From positions 1-8,651 of the forward strand of contig CALICC010000414.1 in assembly GCA_938049325.1 (NCBI GenBank): DNA of 8,651 bases, given 5' to 3'. Shown here piece after piece: positions 5,323-8,651 of the stretch (position 1 is its first letter; each line of letters starts with the position of its first letter). The notes beneath the pieces were generated by a model, which was not told the origin of the DNA, searched no databases, and saw only the letters and a program-made list of their open reading frames with translations. The position numbers were made by a program, and so were the translations under genes. Source of the stretch: an uncultured Ilumatobacter sp. (GTDB lineage Bacteria; Actinomycetota; Acidimicrobiia; Acidimicrobiales; Ilumatobacteraceae).

Positions 5323-7017
5323 TCAGACGAGAACGTCGCCGGCAGACTTGCTGGCGGCGGTGGGTGGCGGCCCGGCTTTGACGGCGGCGGGCACCTTGTC
5401 GGCTCCACCGAAGTACTCGGCCAGCCGGCGGTCGGCCTCGTCGTCACCGAAGAGGATCTCGGCGATCTCGCGCAGGCCGGGCGAGTGCTCGATGTCGTGA
5501 TCGGAAACGACCAGCTCGATCTTCGAGCGGCGTCGCATGAAGTCTTCGAGTTTCGTGACCATCTCGGAGCGGGCCGCTTCGTGCAGTTCGACACGGATGT
5601 AGTCGGCCGAACCCATGATGTCTTCAGCCATGCTCGGGTCCACGCGGATCGCATCGAGCATTGCGAACGCTCGCCGGCCGTAGCGGCGCCACAGTCGGTC
5701 GGCCAACGGCTCGATCTCCGGTCGGCTGCGCATACGGTCGAGTTTCATCAGCCGGGCTTGGCGGAAGAACTCTTTGCGCGTGGCTTTGGCTGGTTCGCCA
5801 TACCAGTTGTGCAGGTCGCGTTCGAGGGGGACACCCAGGTCTTCGATTTCGTCCGCGACCTCTTCGCCGACGTTGAGGCAGTCGGTCAACTTGCCGCCGA
5901 AGATCGTGACGACCCGCTGGCGATGGTCGGTTTCGACGGCGTGCTTGCGTGACAGCTTGGTCCAGTCGACGTCGGTCTGGTCGCCGCCATCGGTCTTGAC
6001 GACGAGCGGACGTACGCCGGAGCGCCGGGCGATGATGTCGTCTGGCGTGAGTGGAGAATCGAGATCCATCCGCGCGTTGATCTGTGACAGCAGGAAGTCG
6101 ATGTCGTCGTCGTCCACCTCGGTGTACGGCGTGTCGATGCGTGTATCGGTGGTGCCGATCACGGATCGGTTGCCCATGGGGATGACGTAGAACAACCGCT
6201 CGGTGTCGTCGTAGAACGCGAGCACCTTGTTGTGGACCTTCGTGGTGAGCCGAGGAACCACGAGGTGGATGCCTTTGGAGTACACGATGCGATGTTCCGT
6301 CGACAGGCCCCAGCCCTGATTGGTCTCGTCGACGAACGGACCTGCCGCATTGACGATGGTTCGCGCCGTGGTGTGGAACTCCTCGCCGGTGTCGACGTCG
6401 CGGAGCTGAGCGACCCAGCGGTCGCCATCGCGCTCGGCCGAAACGAGTTCGACGTAGTTCGCGGCAGCTGCGCCGGCTTCGATTGCTGAACGCACGAAGC
6501 TGAACACGAAGCGGGCGTCGTTGTCGATCAGAATGCCGTCGCGATACTCGATGCCACCGGCGACGTCGGTCGTGTCGATCGCCGGTTCTTCCTTCTCGAT
6601 CTTCTCTTGCGACAGGAGGCGCGGCCACTTGGTGCCGAACTGGCCGATGATCCAGTAGCCCAGCGCGCCGAACGCTGCGAACCACGGTTTGTACGGGCCC
6701 TTCTCGTCAAGGGCGGCGTAGAACCCGATTTCCTTGATGTTGGCTCGGTAGGCACGCATCAGCCGGTTGCGCGACTGGCACAGCTTGAACACGAGCCACA
6801 GCTCGTAGTTCTCGAGGTATTTGAATCCGCCCCAGACGAGGTTGGATGACGCCTGGCTCGTGAAGTTGGCGAAGTCGCCGCGGTCGACGAGGGCCACGCT
6901 TGCGCCGCGCCCGGCGAGCGAGGCCGCCGTCACGGCGCCGTTGATGCCGCCGCCGATGATGAGCGTGTCGAATGATCCGTCACGCATGCGGTCGATGTGC
7001 GTGGTGCGAAGCGCCAT
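5323..7017 (-). CDS. glpD: FAD-dependent glycerol-3-phosphate dehydrogenase
   Basis: 564 residues from ATG at 7017 to TGA at 5323-5325. GlpD oxidises sn-glycerol-3-phosphate to dihydroxyacetone phosphate and passes electrons to the quinone pool at the inner face of the membrane, linking glycerol and phospholipid breakdown to respiration and glycolysis. The N-terminal FAD-binding motif is TLIIGGGINGAVTA (18-31), followed by SQASSNLVWGGFKYLEN (54-70), NAAGPFVDE (223-231), SKGIHLVVPR (247-256), GTTDT (288-292), SGVRPLV (333-339) and the flavin-proximal FGGKLTD (373-379). A C-terminal helical domain (about 405-545) follows, and the last 25 residues are a Pro/Ala-rich tail. The SQASSNLVWGG version, in place of the common TSSRSSKLIHGG, marks a divergent subgroup, so another FAD-dependent substrate is a small possibility. 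A TAGAAT box 6 nt before the ATG suggests a leaderless message. mtfA follows 9 nt after the stop and is probably co-transcribed. Confidence 0.92.
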   Translation of the reverse strand: MALRTTHIDRMRDGSFDTLIIGGGINGAVTAASLAGRGASVALVDRGDFANFTSQASSNLVWGGFKYLENYELWLVFKLCQSRNRLMRAYRANIKEIGFYAALDEKGPYKPWFAAFGALGYWIIGQFGTKWPRLLSQEKIEKEEPAIDTTDVAGGIEYRDGILIDNDARFVFSFVRSAIEAGAAAANYVELVSAERDGDRWVAQLRDVDTGEEFHTTARTIVNAAGPFVDETNQGWGLSTEHRIVYSKGIHLVVPRLTTKVHNKVLAFYDDTERLFYVIPMGNRSVIGTTDTRIDTPYTEVDDDDIDFLLSQINARMDLDSPLTPDDIIARRSGVRPLVVKTDGGDQTDVDWTKLSRKHAVETDHRQRVVTIFGGKLTDCLNVGEEVADEIEDLGVPLERDLHNWYGEPAKATRKEFFRQARLMKLDRMRSRPEIEPLADRLWRRYGRRAFAMLDAIRVDPSMAEDIMGSADYIRVELHEAARSEMVTKLEDFMRRRSKIELVVSDHDIEHSPGLREIAEILFGDDEADRRLAEYFGGADKVPAAVKAGPPPTAASKSAGDVLV

Positions 7018-7023
7018 GCTGAG

Positions 7024-7029
7024 ATTCTA
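7024..7029 (-). promoter_or_regulatory. Candidate -10 box TAGAAT of a leaderless glpD promoter
   Basis: TAGAAT matches the TATAAT consensus at five of six positions. It is separated by 6 nt (CTCAGC) from the glpD ATG, which would place the transcription start at the start codon. No Shine-Dalgarno lies in between, which agrees with leaderless translation. No good -35 was found at 16-18 nt; that region is GC-rich with an imperfect repeat. Confidence rests on the -10 match plus its spacing. Confidence 0.55.
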
Positions 7030-7044
7030 TGAAGCCGCCGGGCA

Positions 7045-7070
7045 TTGCGCGTCGCGCGTTGCGTCACGCG
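7045..7070. repeat. Imperfect tandem repeat upstream of the glpD -10 box
   Basis: TTGCGCGTCGCGCG (7045-7058) is followed directly by TTGCGTCACGCG (7059-7070), which shares TTGCG, a GTC or TC core and CGCG. It lies 16-41 bp upstream of the TAGAAT box, across the -35 region, where an activator or repressor site for glpD would be expected. Low complexity of the sequence (CG-rich) makes chance similarity plausible. Confidence 0.3.
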
Positions 7071-7090
7071 TACCCACCGCGACGAGGCAA

Positions 7091-8122
7091 TCAGCTGACG
7101 AGCAGGATCGACAATCCGACAGCTGCCACGGCAACGGTGACCGGTGTGATCCACTTCGACCACGTGGGATAGCCCTTGTAGCCGGGTGCCATCATCACGA
7201 AACCACAAATTGACCCGGCGACCAGGCCACCGATGTGGCCACCGATGGAAATGCCACCGATGAAGAACGTGATGCCGAGGTTGATCAGCAGCAGTGAGCC
7301 GATCTGAGTGCTGAACGGGTTGACGCCGTGCTGCCAGATGCCGACGGCGAATGCGCCGAGCAGCCCGAAGACCGCGCCGGATGCCCCCGCGGTGAGCCCG
7401 CCTTGGTCGACGAGCAAGACCCCGGCTGATCCACCGAGCAGTGACGCGGTGTACAGCGCGAGGAATTTGCCGCGCCCGAGGGTCGGTTCCATCTGATTCC
7501 CGAGCACGTACAGGAAGTACATGTTGAACGCCAGGTGGATCACTCCGTAGTGCAAGAACCCGGAGGTGACGAGTCGGTACCAGCCGCCGCCTTCGTCGAT
7601 GCGAACTGGGCCCCGGTTGGTTTCGATGATGCCAGTGCTGAAGTTGTTGAAGAGGGCGAAGTCGACGTGGCCCTGGGTGCTCGAGCCCGCGAGCATCCCT
7701 CCGATGTCATGGAGCAAGCCGAGCACGATGAAGACAGCAACGTTGATGGCGATGAGCGTGTAGGCGACGAACGCCGGTTGCGACGCCTGCCAATACTTGG
7801 CTCGGGTCTTGACGTCGGGCCGGGCCGCCTTGGCGCAGTCCGCGCAGTGGCTCCCGACGGTGGCCTGGCTCAGGCAGTCTGCGCAGGCCGGCTTGCCGCA
7901 ACGTGTGCAACGACGTCCCGCGACCCGATTGGCGTGGCGGTAGCAGGCGGTGGTTCCTTCGTCGCTGAGGCGCTGCCGGATCCTGCGGTCTGGCGGGGGG
8001 AGCGGAGCGGAACCTGGCGACGCGGCCGGCGGGCCTGTTGGCGACGATGGAGGTTCGGGAAGCGGCACGGGGTCAACGATATCGAGCGATTGATGACGGC
8101 ATTCGAAACACGGTTTCGACAC
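7091..8122 (-). CDS. Rhomboid family intramembrane serine protease with N-terminal B-box zinc finger
   Basis: 343 residues, GTG start at 8122, TGA stop. Rhomboids cleave transmembrane segments of substrate proteins within the membrane. The catalytic serine is S248 in GASGA (246-250), the catalytic histidine H296 in GGHIGG, and the supporting H196 and N200 lie in HLAFN. The loop motif WYRLVTSGFLHYG (181-193) is also typical. Hydrophobic helices lie near 116-137, 184-206, 219-238, 247-264, 274-290, 292-312 and 326-342, suggesting six core helices plus one. Before the membrane part, residues 60-96 carry ordered ligands C60, H63, C72, C75, C80, C83, C93 and C96, a B-box-like cytosolic zinc finger seen in many actinobacterial rhomboids. 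An extra CFEC near the N-terminus (C5, C8) and a Pro-rich linker (17-44) precede it. It lies 34 bp after an EAL gene, probably in one transcript. A 12-bp palindrome covers the start site, and no clear Shine-Dalgarno is present. The substrate is unknown. Confidence 0.93.
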   Translation of the reverse strand: MSKPCFECRHQSLDIVDPVPLPEPPSSPTGPPAASPGSAPLPPPDRRIRQRLSDEGTTACYRHANRVAGRRCTRCGKPACADCLSQATVGSHCADCAKAARPDVKTRAKYWQASQPAFVAYTLIAINVAVFIVLGLLHDIGGMLAGSSTQGHVDFALFNNFSTGIIETNRGPVRIDEGGGWYRLVTSGFLHYGVIHLAFNMYFLYVLGNQMEPTLGRGKFLALYTASLLGGSAGVLLVDQGGLTAGASGAVFGLLGAFAVGIWQHGVNPFSTQIGSLLLINLGITFFIGGISIGGHIGGLVAGSICGFVMMAPGYKGYPTWSKWITPVTVAVAAVGLSILLVS

Positions 8123-8133
8123 CGGACGTCCGG
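8122..8133. repeat. Perfect 12-bp palindrome CCGGACGTCCGG at the rhomboid start codon
   Basis: The palindrome spans 8122-8133, and its last minus-strand base is the G of the GTG start. A second small inverted repeat, CGGT-TG-ACCG (8137-8146), lies just upstream. Together they fill much of the 34-bp gap after the EAL stop codon. This might be a protein-binding site or a fold that shields the translation start; it lacks the form of an intrinsic terminator. Confidence 0.45.
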
Positions 8134-8156
8134 AATCGGTTGACCGCGCCCGAGTG

Positions 8157-8651
8157 TTACCAGTCGATGCCGTGAGCGAGTGGCAAGTCGGCGGCCGAGG
8201 TGGGGAGCGCGAGAAAGTTGCCCTGCGCCACGTCGCAACCGGCAGCGCGAACTCGCTCCCACTGCTGTGGGGCGCTCACCCGCTCGGCAACGACCTGCAT
8301 ATCGAGTGCATGGGCCAGCAGGACGATGGCGCGGACCATCCGCTGATCGGCATGTGACGCGCCGCTCGGGAGCGAGAGAGGCCCGTCGAGTTTGAGAACG
8401 TCGGCGCCGACGTCGGTCAGGACGGCGAGTGCCTGTTCGCCAGTTCCGAAGTTGTCGACAGCAACTTTGACGCCGAGTCGGCGCAGCGCATGGATCGATC
8501 GAACCACGCGAGGCTCGGCACTGAGCAGCGGTGATTCGCGCGCCTCGAGGACCAACTGGCCGGCGTGGATCCCATGGCGCTGGAGCACCTCGTCGACGTC
8601 GGTGACGAACGTCGGTGACGCGAGCTGAATTCGTGACACATTGACGTAGAT
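8157..8651 (-). CDS. EAL-domain protein, C-terminal part, with altered active-site motif
   Basis: Partial gene: the frame is open to the window edge and ends at TAA, giving 164 residues that begin IYVNVSRIQL, the VNxSxxQL block in the middle of an EAL domain, so the true start lies beyond the window. EAL domains hydrolyse c-di-GMP or, when degenerate, bind it or other partners. Numbering from the first visible residue: the metal-binding Asn (4), LEARES (35-40, in place of LELTES), DNFGTG (66-71, in place of DDFGTG), KLD (87-89), AER (122-124, in place of AEG) and GCDVAQGN (138-145). The second Asp of the DD pair, a metal ligand in active EAL enzymes, is Asn here, and the second Glu of AEGxE is replaced by Ser, so phosphodiesterase activity is doubtful. 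Upstream domains are unknown. The protein ends GIDW shortly after the EAL fold. The rhomboid gene follows 34 bp downstream. Confidence 0.9.
   Translation of the reverse strand: MYVNVSRIQLASPTFVTDVDEVLQRHGIHAGQLVLEARESPLLSAEPRVVRSIHALRRLGVKVAVDNFGTGEQALAVLTDVGADVLKLDGPLSLPSGASHADQRMVRAIVLLAHALDMQVVAERVSAPQQWERVRAAGCDVAQGNFLALPTSAADLPLAHGIDW

Noticed and set aside
4588..5952. Long plus-strand open frame of 454 codons opposite mtfA and glpD
   Set aside because: It is the antisense shadow of two well-supported genes. The protein is rich in Arg, Asp, Gly and Val with no recognisable motif, as expected opposite GC-rich coding DNA.
5624..6685. Minus-strand Arg-rich frame of 353 codons within glpD
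   Set aside because: Out-of-frame reading of glpD; extreme Arg/His content without any fold or motif.
8157..8639. Treating the EAL fragment as a complete 160-residue gene starting with GTG at 8639
   Set aside because: The frame continues to the window edge with IYVN before the GTG, which completes the conserved VNVS block of an EAL domain, so the gene is cut by the window rather than starting there.
1..8651. Search for mobile elements, CRISPR, tRNA or rRNA genes, and defence systems
   Set aside because: No transposase or integrase motifs, no regular repeat-spacer array, no tRNA cloverleaf-like sequence noticed and no nuclease-type accessory genes. The content is ordinary housekeeping and signalling genes with uniform base composition.

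Overview
The window is a stretch of high-GC bacterial chromosome with seven protein-coding genes, all on the minus strand, so transcription runs from position 8651 towards 1. Two genes are cut by the window edges. I found no rRNA, tRNA, CRISPR array, transposase, integrase or phage gene. The strong third-position GC bias, GTG and TTG starts, possible leaderless promoters and the actinobacterial type of rhomboid (N-terminal B-box zinc finger) point to a high-GC actinobacterium. An Acidimicrobiia/Ilumatobacter-like host is my guess from protein flavour, not something the sequence proves.

In order of transcription: (1) the C-terminal 164 residues of an EAL-domain protein whose DDFGTG motif reads DNFGTG; (2) a seven-helix rhomboid serine protease with an N-terminal zinc finger, 34 nt downstream; (3) glpD, the FAD-dependent glycerol-3-phosphate dehydrogenase, behind a TAGAAT -10-like box placed as for a leaderless mRNA; (4) mtfA, an M90 zinc metallopeptidase, starting at a TTG only 9 nt after the glpD stop and in the same frame; (5) a 999-residue membrane-bound c-di-GMP protein (TM, ~300-residue periplasmic/extracellular helical sensor region, TM, HAMP, PAS, GGDEF, EAL) in which both enzymatic motif sets look intact; (6) a YqiJ/NfeD-like membrane protein with a C-terminal OB-fold; (7) the N-terminal 207 residues of a YqiK-type flotillin.

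Three functional pairs stand out. NfeD-like plus flotillin is a widespread membrane-microdomain pair (compare E. coli yqiJ-yqiK). GlpD plus MtfA couples a respiratory glycerol catabolic enzyme to a peptidase known in E. coli from sugar (Mlc/ptsG) control. EAL plus rhomboid puts a probable c-di-GMP binding or degrading protein next to a membrane protease. Gaps between genes are short (9 to 131 bp); no gene-free stretch exceeds 300 bp. The longest gap, ahead of the flotillin gene, is dense in palindromes and repeats. Nothing here amounts to a clearly new defence or mobile system. The points most worth a second look are the glpD/mtfA junction, the degenerate EAL domain, the unassigned sensor region and the repeat-rich flotillin leader.
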